Assembly (NCBI GenBank): GCA_902984215.1
Contig: CADWAF010004370.1
Location: forward strand, 1 to 21,758
Reading direction: 5' to 3'
DNA from: Willaertia magna
Lineage: Eukaryota; Heterolobosea; Eutetramitea; Acrasida; Naegleriidae
DNA length: 21,758 nt
The notes under the pieces: generated by a model
Told to the model about the DNA's origin: nothing
Database searches by the model: none
What the model saw: only the letters and a program-made list of their open reading frames with translations
Translations under genes and position numbers: made by a program
Part shown: piece by piece, positions 1 to 8,614 of the stretch
How positions within the stretch are numbered: the stretch's first letter is position 1
How the letters are laid out: the number at the start of each line of letters is the position of its first letter

Positions 1-180
1 CAATCAAAATGGTCAACTTTTTGTTATTTACAAAACCCTGGTTGACTCTTTTCAAGACATTTTCTAATTGAATGCCAACAAGGAACAGCCCTGGTAACCG
101 GGCAACAACCAGTCAATCTGTTAATTAACCATAAAAGCAGACCAAAACAGACCACCTGACTCTTTTCAAGCCCAGGCTGA
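1..180. other. G+C-richer intergenic segment at left edge
   Basis: This segment is visibly richer in G and C than the roughly 1 kb that follows. No convincing coding frame is present. It holds a 14-bp exact direct repeat (43-56 and 157-170), a GGTAACC palindrome near 94-100 and two CAGACCA copies. It may be the flank of a gene lying left of the window or the remnant of an inserted element; the sequence does not decide between these. Confidence 0.45.
43..170. repeat. 14-bp direct repeat pair
   Basis: TGACTCTTTTCAAG occurs exactly at 43-56 and again at 157-170, 114 bp apart. Both copies lie close to a CCTGG or CCAGG motif. The surrounding bases do not extend the match, so this is a short repeat and not a recognisable terminal repeat. 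Confidence 0.6.
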
Positions 181-439
181 TGCATTTATTATTGAATTTA
201 TGTTGGCAATTAATTGATTTTATTTTTTAAGCGTTTATTTATCGTATGTTAATTTTTGAGTACAATTTTTTAGGACCCTTGAACTTTGAGAATAACATTA
301 TTTGCGCTTATTTGTTTAATTGACTAATGGTGATTTATTTCAAATATTATTTACAATAAATTAAATACTCTATTTTCGTTTACTGAGAAATAGATTTGTT
401 GCAAAATTGATTTCTGCTTTTGATTTTTTAAATTTTTAA

Positions 440-1420
440 AGTAAACATAATGTTTGTTAGATTAAAATTTTTTACAAACTTAAATGAATATTAATTAATA
501 AATAATTTTTATAAATAAGTAATTAATTTAATTAATAATTTATTTATATTATAATTATTTAATTTTGTAAATATATTTTATTATTATATTAATTAATATT
601 GTTTATTTTAAAATTTATTTTATATAATAAATTTTTTTATTTTTTTTTATGTTAATATTATTAAAAAATAATTATATAATAAACATAAATATTATTTTTT
701 AACTAATTATTAATTTTTTATAAATTTTTTAATTATTTATTAAATTAAAAAAATTATATTTAAAAAAATATTAAGTTTTTTAATTAATATTATATATAAT
801 TTAAAAAAAATAAAAATAATAAATAATGAAATAATATGAATATATTTTAATAATTTATAAAGTACTATAAAAAATTAATAATTAAAGCCTTTTTAATCAA
901 TAATTATAATTTAAATAAAATAATCAAACTATTAATATATATTAATTTATAATATATATATAATTTTATTTTCTTTTATATCTTAATTTTTTTATCTTTT
1001 TTTTAATAAAAAATTTGTAATTTTTTGTGTTATTAAAAATTTTATAAAAATTAATAATAATATTGTAAATTTTTTTGATAAAAATATAACAAATTTGATA
1101 AAATTAATAAATTATTAAAGAATTGCAATATTTTTAAAAAATTAATAAAAATAATAACAACTTTTAACAATAATATTAAAAATTTATTAAATAAAAAACT
1201 TTAAACAAATGATTATAATATAAATAAATTAATAATTCTATTTATAAAAAAATTGATTAATTAAATATAAAATTTATTGAAAATATTTATTAATATTTTT
1301 TACTATAAAAGCTTGTATAATAATTGTAAAATATTTAAAAAATAAATATATTTTTAACAATTATTATTATCTTATACTGAAAATTTGTTTGGTATTTATT
1401 AAATGGTTTAATTATTTATT
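440..1420. other. Extremely A+T-rich gene desert
   Basis: Almost every base here is A or T, with only occasional G or C, and stop codons close all frames quickly. I see no gene, tRNA or ordered tandem repeat. It is much longer than the other intergenic gaps in the window, which run from 2 to about 370 bp. Candidate roles are a replication origin, a scaffold-attachment region or a relaxed intergenic spacer; none is shown by the sequence. The stretch 181-439 is transitional and also empty. Confidence 0.6.
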
Positions 1421-2677
1421 TTAATTCATTCTTTTTCTCTTTTTATTTTTGTTGTTGAAATGGATGGTAAGGTCAGTGATGCTTTGGTAGTTGACTAGTT
1501 TTTGTAAAAGATTTAATTGAAATGGTTTTAATTCTTCTTCTTCATAATTTACATTCTTATCAGTTATCACAAATAGAATATTAAAAGTATTCAATATAGC
1601 TATGACATTTAACTTTGAGTCCACCTTAATATAATTTAATTTTATAAAAGTATCTAAATAATATTCTTTTTGTTTGAGTTGTTTACAACAATTATAGTAA
1701 ACACCTAACCTTTCATCATTATTTGAACCAGTTGTTTAATAACTATTTTCGTCAGTTTTAAGTAAAAAATAATCTGTAAATGAACTATACAAATTTTTTA
1801 TATTTCCTTTAAATGTAATTTTTGTAAAAACATTTCTTTGTTTTGTATCTTGTAAACCTAATTTACCTTTCATATTATTTCCAGTTCCAAATAGTTCATT
1901 ATAAATATTTAAATAAAATGTTGTGTCATTACTACAAGCAATTGCTTTAACTTTACAGTTAATATTTATTTTTGTAAAGTTTGATAGTGTTTTACAGTCA
2001 CCAGTTCCTAGTTGACCAAATTGATTGTCTCCAGTAGCGTAAATATTTCCAAATTTATCTAATAAAATGGAATAATTATATCCACATTGTAAATCTTTAA
2101 TTTCAAATTTATTTTCTAATTTTTTAACTTTTTTAATAAACTTTCTTTTTTCAAAACCCAACTCTCCTTTTAAATTATTTCCATAAATATAAATATCGTT
2201 TGATTTTGTAATAATAAATAAAAATTGGGAACCACATCTTACAAATTTAATATCCTCAATTTCTATAAGTTTTTTAAATGTTTGACTATTATAATTATCG
2301 ATATCATCATCTAATTCTCCAGTAAAATATAATTCTTTACAATTATTTACAAAAACTGTGAAAAATGCACCACATTCTAAATGTGTAATATTATTAATAT
2401 TGCTATTTAAATTAACTTTTGTAAAAGAATGACAAAATGTTTCGTTTTCAGTACCTAATTGACCTTCATAACCAACTCCAAAAGCAAAAATTTTATTCTT
2501 TTGTGTTACAATAATTGCGTGATCCAAACCGTATTTAATAAATTTAATATCTTTTAAATCTTTTGGGAATTTATTTTCCTTAATCACAACATCGTTACGA
2601 ACATCATCTAATCTGCTAACAGTTGTTAATAAAATTGGTTTTTTAAATGATTCCGAAGTTAAGTTAAAGGACGACAT
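1421..2677 (-). pseudogene. RCC1-repeat beta-propeller protein, interrupted by an in-frame TAA
   Basis: Reading leftward from the ATG at 2677, 313 codons encode RCC1-type repeats. Each has the signature aromatic-x-x-Gly, usually followed by Asn-x-x-Gly-x-Leu-Gly (residues 64-75, 117-120, 163-174, 213-224, 263-274). RCC1 repeats fold into a propeller used by GTPase exchange factors and many protein-binding adaptors. A TAA at 1736-1738 stops the frame, yet the same frame stays open for about 104 more codons to a TAA at 1421. The text right after the stop is the rest of a sixth repeat (TTGSNNDERLG), and the repeat periodicity continues near VIAILNTFNILFVITD. The stop sits exactly where the other five repeats have Tyr or Phe. 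It is probably a nonsense mutation, a sequencing error or a readthrough site. If the stop is real, the product is a 313-residue protein lacking its last blade(s). Confidence 0.8.
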
Positions 2678-3047
2678 TTTTTTGAATACTACTTTTATTA
2701 TTTAATGATAATTATATTATTTGTGATTACAAAAATAATAAATTATTATTTTTAGGGCTGCATTGAAAACTCTAATGCTTCTTTAAATATTTTCTTCTTC
2801 TTCAACAATTAAGAAGTTGTTGTTTGTTAAATAATTGAGCAGTTGCTAAGCTTGGTATAAATAATAAATTTAAAACTAAATAATCTACGGTAAATAGAAA
2901 TAACAGTAATAATTTTTCCCTCCCTTAAAACAATAAAAAAGGCATAGAACGAAAGTTGTTTGATTCGTTACATGTATCAAAACAAAAGATAACGCAAATC
3001 TCAAATCAAAGAATCATTACACATCAAAAAAAAAAGTCACAATCTCT
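2678..3047. promoter_or_regulatory. Divergent intergenic region between the RCC1 and LPMO-like genes
   Basis: About 370 bp separate two divergent start codons, so both promoters must lie here. Visible elements are a pyrimidine/purine block at 2797-2822 (CTTCTT, CAACAA, TT, AAGAAG, TTGTTG) that can form either of two 6-bp hairpins, a TCCCTCCC run near 2920 and TAACGCAAA at 2990-2998. An A-rich leader precedes the ATG at 3048. No TATA-type element can be singled out in such A+T-rich DNA. Confidence 0.4.
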
Positions 3048-3682
3048 ATGAAATTTTCAAAAGTATTCCTTTCCTTCTGTCTTTTACTTTTGTTTGTTGG
3101 ACATCTCTTCCAACTTGTATCAGCACATGGAATGTTAACAGGCCCTGCTCCTAGAACAGCAAAAGCAACAAATAATGTAAGTAGCAACCAATTTAAATCG
3201 TTTTAATCATTATTTCACAGAATAACCAAAGAACCGCACCTTGTGGTTCAATTAGCAAAAAACCAGTTACAAACGTTTATAAGAAAGGGGAACAAGTAAA
3301 TGTAACTTGGAATATTGAGGCTAATCACGGCGGTACCATTAGTGTTTACCTTATTGATCTACCAAATGGTGGTAACTACACATTAGCTAGCAAGATAGGT
3401 TCTAAGGCAGGTGACACTACACAAACCGTAACCATTCCAAACATTCTCTGCAATAACTGTACACTCCAATGGGTATGGAATTCAAATGAACCAACACCTT
3501 ACTATGGATGTGTTGACATTGCAATCCAAGAACCTGATAGTAATAATGGTGGTGGAAATAATAACAATAATGGTGCAATTAGTAATACTCCAAAAACTTC
3601 TAATGCAATTATCACTTCCCCATTAGTTACAGTATTTGTATATTCTATTCTTATTGGTTTATGTATGTTAATTATTGCTTAA
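3048..3682 (+). CDS. Secreted, probably GPI-anchored histidine-brace (LPMO-like) copper protein
   Basis: Two exons (3048-3176 and 3221-3682) encode 196 residues. Residues 1-26 are a signal peptide ending VSA, so the mature protein starts with His27-Gly (HGMLTGPAPR). This is the arrangement of lytic polysaccharide monooxygenases and related copper proteins, where the N-terminal His forms the copper histidine brace. A second candidate ligand is His79 in WNIEANHGG. Tyr137 or Tyr138 lies in PYYGCVDI, where an axial residue is expected. Cys51, Cys120, Cys123 and Cys140 could form two disulfides. After an Asn/Gly-rich linker the C-terminus (about 174-196) is hydrophobic and ends the protein, as in a GPI-attachment signal, although a plain membrane anchor is possible. 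The role could be oxidative polysaccharide cleavage (LPMO) or copper binding/uptake (X325/BIM1-like). The family call is strong, the activity unknown. Confidence 0.78.
3177..3220 (+). other. Intron (44 nt) in the LPMO-like gene
   Basis: It begins GTAAGT and ends TTTCACAG, in phase 0. Removing it joins the signal-peptide exon (ending ATNN) to the exon starting NNQRTAPCG in a single frame. Without splicing the frame runs to a stop within the intron. Confidence 0.85.
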
Positions 3683-3720
3683 GGCTATCAACACATAAAG
3701 TATTTGTAATAAAACAAATC

Positions 3721-3744
3721 TTTAAATTATGTACATAATTTAAA
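3721..3744. repeat. 24-bp perfect palindrome in a 3' flank
   Basis: The 12 bases TTTAAATTATGT are followed directly by their exact reverse complement. The palindrome starts 38 nt after the stop codon of the LPMO-like gene. A second inverted repeat, AATTGTTA (3755-3762) with TAACAATT (3773-3780), follows 10 bp later. It could be a hairpin in the mRNA 3' end or a dyad for a dimeric protein. Confidence 0.75.
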
Positions 3745-3754
3745 TGTCAAAAAT

Positions 3755-3780
3755 AATTGTTACTGTTAGAATTAACAATT
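3755..3780. repeat. 8-bp inverted repeat with 10-nt loop
   Basis: AATTGTTA at 3755-3762 pairs exactly with TAACAATT at 3773-3780. It lies between the LPMO-like gene and the RhoGEF gene. Its function is unknown; it may be part of the 3' untranslated region or of the RhoGEF promoter. The rest of 3683-3902 is A+T-rich with nothing else distinct. Confidence 0.5.
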
Positions 3781-3902
3781 GTCTATAATATTGTATTATT
3801 AACAACAAGTAATAAGGTTTAAAAATCTTAAATTTTGTAAATAACATACCTCATAAAATAAATAATATTAAATTTATTTAGCAAATTTTGACAGCTTAAA
3901 AA

Positions 3903-6335
3903 ATGTCTGTCAGCAATAATGAAGTAATGAGTGATGGCGGCAGTATATCAGATGATGACGAAACACTATTGTCTATTCCTAATAGTTACACAACAGATAG
4001 TGGTTTTTTATCAGCTCCAAATAGTGGTGACTCATTGGGAGCTCTTTCTCCAACAGTTATTGAAAACTTAGAATCTATTTCAAATTATAATGTTCAACAA
4101 ATGTTACGATCGTACTCAACAAAGTTTGGAATTTCCGAACATTATGAACATAGAAGAAAACAAAATAATAACAACACTAACAACAACAATGAAGATAATA
4201 GTGGTACACAATTTACAAAGGAAAGAGCCTTAGAATATTTAACATTACATTTACCTGCATTATATAGAAGAACAAAATATCTTCAATACATTAAAAAAGG
4301 ACCAGAATTGAAAAAAGCGAGAAAAAGACAAGATTTAATAAAAGAGACATTAGAAACTGAAAGAACATATGTAAATAGTTTATTCTTATTTTTACAATTA
4401 TATTATTGGCCTCTAATGGAAGAAAGAGACCAAGGTAAAGGAATTTTATCAAATAAAACGTATAAACAAGTACTTTTCAGTAATGTAGAACAAATTTACA
4501 GAATTAATAGTGTATTATTAGATGATTTAGAACAATTAACATTAGAAAAGCCAAATGATGAAGATCTTACAACAATATCCTCGGCCTCAAGCCTTATTTC
4601 AACCTCTCAAGTCATGAATAATAATGCTATTCAAGCCCCTAGAAGGGCAACTTTTGATGGACAAAGAAAGTATTGTGGTATTGCAAAGCCTTTTGTAAAA
4701 TTAGTTCCTTTCTTAAGAGCATACAGTACCTTTATAAATAATTTTGATAAGTCCAGAGATTGTTTCGAAGAATTAAGGAAGAAGAAAAAGAAATTTAAAG
4801 AATTTTTAGTTACTTGTTACAATATGCAAAAAGGTATTAAATATGATTTTCAAAGCTTTCATATTCTTCCAATTCAGAGAATTCCTCGTTATAGATCTTT
4901 ATTAACAGAGATTTTAGCTATTACTCCTCCTGATCATGTAGAATATGTTGAACTTCAAAAAATTGTTGCAGAAGTTGAAAAGATTGCTTCTGAAATCAAT
5001 GAACAAAAGAGAGATTATGATAATGTAAGATATTTATATGAAGTCCATGGAGTTATTGAAAAGACTTATCCTGGTTTTATTCAGTCACACAGGAAGTTTA
5101 TTAGAAAAAGCTCTTTTTATGTTAAATATAGAATTAAGCAACCAACAACTAACAATAATACTAATATAAAAGGCCTCAGTCCAAATACTGGTGTGAGTAC
5201 TAATGGTCATAAGCCATTTAATATTGCAGGTGGTATGGGATTGTTAGCTGCAGTAGGGGTAGCCCAACAACAGCAAGAATATTTATCAAGTCGTTTTAAC
5301 ATATATATATTTTCAGATATGTTGGTTATGTTTGATGAGAGACAACCTGTAGAGGAGACACCAACAAAATTAATGAGAAAACCAACAATTCTTTTTAAAG
5401 GTGACAAAGCTGAGTCAGAGAATAACCAGAAAACCAATGATTCTAAATCAAAATATGGAAGCAAACTTCCATATCATTTACTATTCCTGTATTTTGTTGA
5501 TTATGACACCTTTTTCAATACTACAGTGCATAGAAAAATATTTGGATCTGATATTGATCCAGAAAGCGACATTCCTTTACGTTTAGTAGTTAATGGTGAA
5601 TTACGTGAGTATATTATCCAAGCAACTACAACTCAAGAGAGGGCTGAATTTTATGAGTCCTTATCTTCTTGTATTAAGGAGTGTGCAAATAATTTAATAG
5701 TTAAGGAAAAGTTAGTTAAAGAAAAGTTAGCTAAGGAAAATTTCTTCCAGATAGGTAAACAAAGGACTGAATTACAAGATAATGCAATGAAAAAATTGTC
5801 TAGTCACCAACAAGCTGAAAAAGAGCAAATGATGCTTAGAGTTAGAACTAATCAAGTTTCAAAGGCAATTCAAGAGAAGAAAGAATTATTATTGAAATTA
5901 CAAAAAGAAATTAAAGAATTAGAAGAGGAAAAGGTGGAAAAAGAAAAGAAATTTGAAGAACTTAAAGATAAGAAAGTATCTTTAAGAGAAAATTTGGCTG
6001 TAATCAACCAAGGTTTACAATCATGTGATTCAATAGCCATTACAGTTCTTCACGATGATAAGGAAGCATTTAAATTGGCCTTTGGACAAGAATATGGAGC
6101 TCCAATTACTATTTCACAACAAGCAAATGACAGTAGCACTACAGAGGCAGCTATAGAATTACTTATGACAAAAACAAAAACTGACCAAGAATCGGAAAAG
6201 AGGAGAGAAACTATTATTGAGGGTATAGTGAAACCCAAATCACCAAATGGTAATGCAACTAATACAGCTGGTAATACGGCAAGAAAGGTTACAATTAAAC
6301 ACACACAATTTATTCAACAACAACTCAAAAAATAA
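3903..6335 (+). CDS. Rho guanine nucleotide exchange factor (DH-PH) with C-terminal coiled coil
   Basis: The protein has 810 residues and no intron. A Ser/Asn-rich N-terminus (1-100, with an Asn run at 88-96) precedes a DH (RhoGEF) domain at about 143-372. Its first conserved helix is DLIKETLETERTYVNSL and its most diagnostic motif is ILPIQRIPRYRSLLTEIL (321-338), followed by TPPDHVEY. A PH-like domain follows from about 377 to 600. It is broken by an Asn/Gly-rich insert near 415-445 and another insert near 485-520. A strongly charged coiled coil (about 610-720) and a Ser/Thr-rich tail end the protein. It should load GTP onto Rho/Rac-type GTPases at membranes to control actin. Which GTPase and membrane it serves cannot be told. 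The ATG follows an A-rich leader (CTTAAAAA), like others here. Confidence 0.92.
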   Translation: MSVSNNEVMSDGGSISDDDETLLSIPNSYTTDSGFLSAPNSGDSLGALSPTVIENLESISNYNVQQMLRSYSTKFGISEHYEHRRKQNNNNTNNNNEDNSGTQFTKERALEYLTLHLPALYRRTKYLQYIKKGPELKKARKRQDLIKETLETERTYVNSLFLFLQLYYWPLMEERDQGKGILSNKTYKQVLFSNVEQIYRINSVLLDDLEQLTLEKPNDEDLTTISSASSLISTSQVMNNNAIQAPRRATFDGQRKYCGIAKPFVKLVPFLRAYSTFINNFDKSRDCFEELRKKKKKFKEFLVTCYNMQKGIKYDFQSFHILPIQRIPRYRSLLTEILAITPPDHVEYVELQKIVAEVEKIASEINEQKRDYDNVRYLYEVHGVIEKTYPGFIQSHRKFIRKSSFYVKYRIKQPTTNNNTNIKGLSPNTGVSTNGHKPFNIAGGMGLLAAVGVAQQQQEYLSSRFNIYIFSDMLVMFDERQPVEETPTKLMRKPTILFKGDKAESENNQKTNDSKSKYGSKLPYHLLFLYFVDYDTFFNTTVHRKIFGSDIDPESDIPLRLVVNGELREYIIQATTTQERAEFYESLSSCIKECANNLIVKEKLVKEKLAKENFFQIGKQRTELQDNAMKKLSSHQQAEKEQMMLRVRTNQVSKAIQEKKELLLKLQKEIKELEEEKVEKEKKFEELKDKKVSLRENLAVINQGLQSCDSIAITVLHDDKEAFKLAFGQEYGAPITISQQANDSSTTEAAIELLMTKTKTDQESEKRRETIIEGIVKPKSPNGNATNTAGNTARKVTIKHTQFIQQQLKK

Positions 6336-6363
6336 ATTTTGTACAGTAATATTTTACGTTTAT

Positions 6364-8121
6364 TTATTCATGCACGTAGAATGTGGTTTGTTCCACGATA
6401 ATTGGAGAGGAATTCTTAAAGACCCTAGTTGACATGTAGCAAACGAAATTATTGTTAATTGAGGTGGTCAACTCGTACATTAAAGAGATGCTATTGTATT
6501 TCTGGAACACTGCAATGCATGAATCGCATTTTCTTATAAAAGAATGAAAAGCTATAACAATATTTCTGTCAATAACTTCTTTTTCATTTTGTTTCACAAT
6601 AAAATGTTCATACTCCTTTTTTCTCAAAATGATTTGCTTGTTTATCTTTTGTGAATTTGTAAAATGAAAACCATCTTTAAGGTTCGTAAATATTGGAACA
6701 GGATATTCCTTTAAAACTTCAAATAAATCTAGTTTATACATAATTTGATTATAATTATATCTTGGAGTTGGTTGAGCATTGGAAAATGTATTTGCATATG
6801 TTCCTTCAAAATATATAACCCTTCCATTCAATTCATCTAATTCATCATGTTGTTTTGGATTGTAAAATGATTGTGAATTATGAGTGACAATTTTCACAGC
6901 ATAATTAAAAGGACCAATTGGAGATAATCCCTCACTGTACCAAATCTCACCTAAGGCAGATGTACCACCAAACTGTTCAATAATAGCAACATACCTATCT
7001 CTAAAACTATTATATGAAACACTTCCAGCTTGAGCAACAATTGCCTCACCGTCAGTAGCTGATTTTAATTGTAACCAATAACATTCTTCTTGTTTTAATT
7101 TTCCATTCATCACCAACTTAAACATATCCGTTGGTGATAAAGGAGATGTATTTCTTTTCCAACCATAAATTAATTTACCTGTTAATTCATCTCTATCAAA
7201 AATTAAATTATTTAAATCAATATTTGAAGTATTCGCTTTTAGGGGAGTAAAAGAAAAATAATTATTTAATTGTAAATAATTATCTGTCTTTACCATTGGA
7301 AAATTAAATCCAAAATAAATCATATTAGGTTCATATCCATTGTATACTTTTGCATGTGATCCATCAGGTGGGAATGAATATTGATTATCTTTATAATCAA
7401 ATAAATGATTAAATTGATTATTGACATCATCCCATTGTAACATTCCTCTTTTTATAATTTCCATATTTTGATTTGGTTTCATAAAACAAGCATATAACTT
7501 ATCTTGATAAACAAATGGTGCAGTCAACCACGTTGGTAAATTCAAAGGTTCAATTTTTGTTAAACCTTTTACAAAACCATTTTCTTTGTTTATAAAATAA
7601 GTAATATTTGGAGAAATTGAAAGTGTATTTCTCTTTAATTCATTAAAATCTGAAAACCCACCTGTCACATAAAAATTACCTAAAAAATTTGAAATTGCAT
7701 TTGTATCTCCCCAGAACCAATAATATTTATTTTTGTAAATAACATTCATGACTGAATCTTGTCCCATTACTTGTGAATTTAAAAGAAATTTACTTTTTAA
7801 TAATTGTGATGAAATTCCTTTAACTGGTTCACCTGTCAGATAAGAATCTCTATAAATTCCAGAACCTGTTACTCTATATAATCTTTCTGCTTTTTGATTT
7901 CTATTTAATTCAATTATTGTTTTCTTTCCACATTTTGGGTATAACGTTATCCCATTAGGAACGCCATTGATTGGATTGTCACTTTTAAAAGAATAACCAT
8001 CTGATTGAATAGTAAACCATACACCGAATGATTGATCTATAAATTCAGGTTCATAAAAAGCGATTATTCCATTAGAATCTGACATAAATCCTATATCATT
8101 AGTTGTTGTTAAATTTACCAT
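6364..8121 (-). CDS. Glycosidase-like five-bladed beta-propeller family protein, function unknown
   Basis: The protein has 585 residues and no intron. Two motif blocks stand out: ERLYRVTGSGIYRDS (about 79-93) and GQDSVMNVIYKNKYYWFWGD (120-139), followed by GNFYVTGG. The pattern Asp at a blade start, then Tyr-Trp-Phe-Trp-Gly-Asp, resembles uncharacterised propeller proteins related to the GH43/GH32 fold and DUF4185. Later repeats of aromatic/Gly strands (for example YFGFNFPMV, YSEGLSPIGPFNYAV, NGRVIYFEGTYA) fit further blades. The last 100 residues look like an extra beta domain. No signal peptide is visible, which is odd for a carbohydrate-active enzyme. The catalytic acids cannot be assigned. 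It is convergent with the RhoGEF gene, with stops 28 nt apart. The start is the ATG in ACCAATGG at 8121. Confidence 0.8.
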   Translation of the reverse strand: MVNLTTTNDIGFMSDSNGIIAFYEPEFIDQSFGVWFTIQSDGYSFKSDNPINGVPNGITLYPKCGKKTIIELNRNQKAERLYRVTGSGIYRDSYLTGEPVKGISSQLLKSKFLLNSQVMGQDSVMNVIYKNKYYWFWGDTNAISNFLGNFYVTGGFSDFNELKRNTLSISPNITYFINKENGFVKGLTKIEPLNLPTWLTAPFVYQDKLYACFMKPNQNMEIIKRGMLQWDDVNNQFNHLFDYKDNQYSFPPDGSHAKVYNGYEPNMIYFGFNFPMVKTDNYLQLNNYFSFTPLKANTSNIDLNNLIFDRDELTGKLIYGWKRNTSPLSPTDMFKLVMNGKLKQEECYWLQLKSATDGEAIVAQAGSVSYNSFRDRYVAIIEQFGGTSALGEIWYSEGLSPIGPFNYAVKIVTHNSQSFYNPKQHDELDELNGRVIYFEGTYANTFSNAQPTPRYNYNQIMYKLDLFEVLKEYPVPIFTNLKDGFHFTNSQKINKQIILRKKEYEHFIVKQNEKEVIDRNIVIAFHSFIRKCDSCIAVFQKYNSISLMYELTTSINNNFVCYMSTRVFKNSSPIIVEQTTFYVHE

Positions 8122-8299
8122 TGGTATTCCTCTTTTCGTTTCTTTATCTATTACTTAAATAGTGAAAAAACAAATATTTTCCGAAGACGTCATCATTCCG
8201 TTACAAAATGTGTCAACAATTATTAAAACAAAAAGTATTAAAGAAAGCCAAAGAAGGTGAAACATTTTTTTAAAAAAATTTTTTTTAAAAGTTTACAAT
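8122..8299. promoter_or_regulatory. Spacer upstream of the propeller gene
   Basis: This gap lies between two minus-strand genes and must hold the promoter of the propeller gene. It contains GACGTC near 8185, giving TGACGTCT on the minus strand, which resembles a bZIP (CRE-type) half-site. A long A-run/T-run stretch at about 8264-8290 sits at the 3' side of the small unknown gene. No gene was supported here. Confidence 0.3.
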
Positions 8300-8614
8300 T
8301 TATTTTTCACTTTCATACTTTTTATCATCTTCTACTCTTAAAGTAATTTTAAAGTTACTTGCTCTTAGTAATCCATATCTTTTATTTCTAATTTTTGGGA
8401 CAACTTTTTCATCTGGATTTATTCTTGAAGTGTCACTTGTTGCCCACAGTTGGTCAACTTCATCGCTTTCACAACTACTTAATTCAATCGGAAGGTTTTC
8501 TTTATCATTAAATCTAATCGTTGGATCTTTACCTGCAAAGTAGTTAACTACGTCGTATGCAGTTACATTGTCATTGAAGTGTTGAAATTCGTTCTGATAA
8601 GAAGCAATGAGCAT
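8300..8614 (-). CDS. Small conserved-looking protein of unknown function
   Basis: The product has 104 residues. I do not recognise the family. It has no signal peptide or membrane segment. The composition is acidic and mixed, with few low-complexity runs, which supports a real gene. The middle (about 40-70) is rich in Asp, Glu and Ser and likely flexible, and the C-terminal part (NFKITLRVEDDKKYESEK) may be a beta strand with a charged tail. It lies 178 bp upstream of the propeller gene on the same strand, and divergent from SURF1. An N-terminal exon upstream cannot be excluded, but the ATG at 8614 has a normal context. Confidence 0.6.
   Translation of the reverse strand: MLIASYQNEFQHFNDNVTAYDVVNYFAGKDPTIRFNDKENLPIELSSCESDEVDQLWATSDTSRINPDEKVVPKIRNKRYGLLRASNFKITLRVEDDKKYESEK

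Noticed and set aside
24..185. 53-residue ORF on the minus strand
   Set aside because: It shows no recognisable motif, and its Leu-Glu-Lys-Ser echo at both ends comes only from the 14-bp DNA repeat.
1700..1745. An intron removing the TAA in the RCC1 gene
   Set aside because: The best GT...AG pair would be about 34 nt, break the frame and delete the TTGSNNDERLG repeat motif that follows.
1421..2677. Alternative genetic code with TAA read as an amino acid
   Set aside because: All other genes end cleanly at TAA after complete domains, so a general reassignment is not tenable; only this one codon is anomalous.
2797..2822. H-type RNA pseudoknot (CTTCTT-CAACAA-TT-AAGAAG-TTGTTG)
   Set aside because: Both stems are complementary, but the loops would be 0, 2 and 0 nt, which is sterically impossible; at most two alternative hairpins, and the block looks like a low-complexity run.
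5207..5464. Other open frames inside the RhoGEF, aminotransferase, small heat-shock protein and F-box genes
   Set aside because: They lie wholly inside genes with clear domains, on other frames, and carry no domain of their own.
8207..8272. 21-codon frame MCQQLLKQKVLKKAKEGET on the plus strand
   Set aside because: Too short, A/T-driven composition and no support; possibly an upstream ORF at most.
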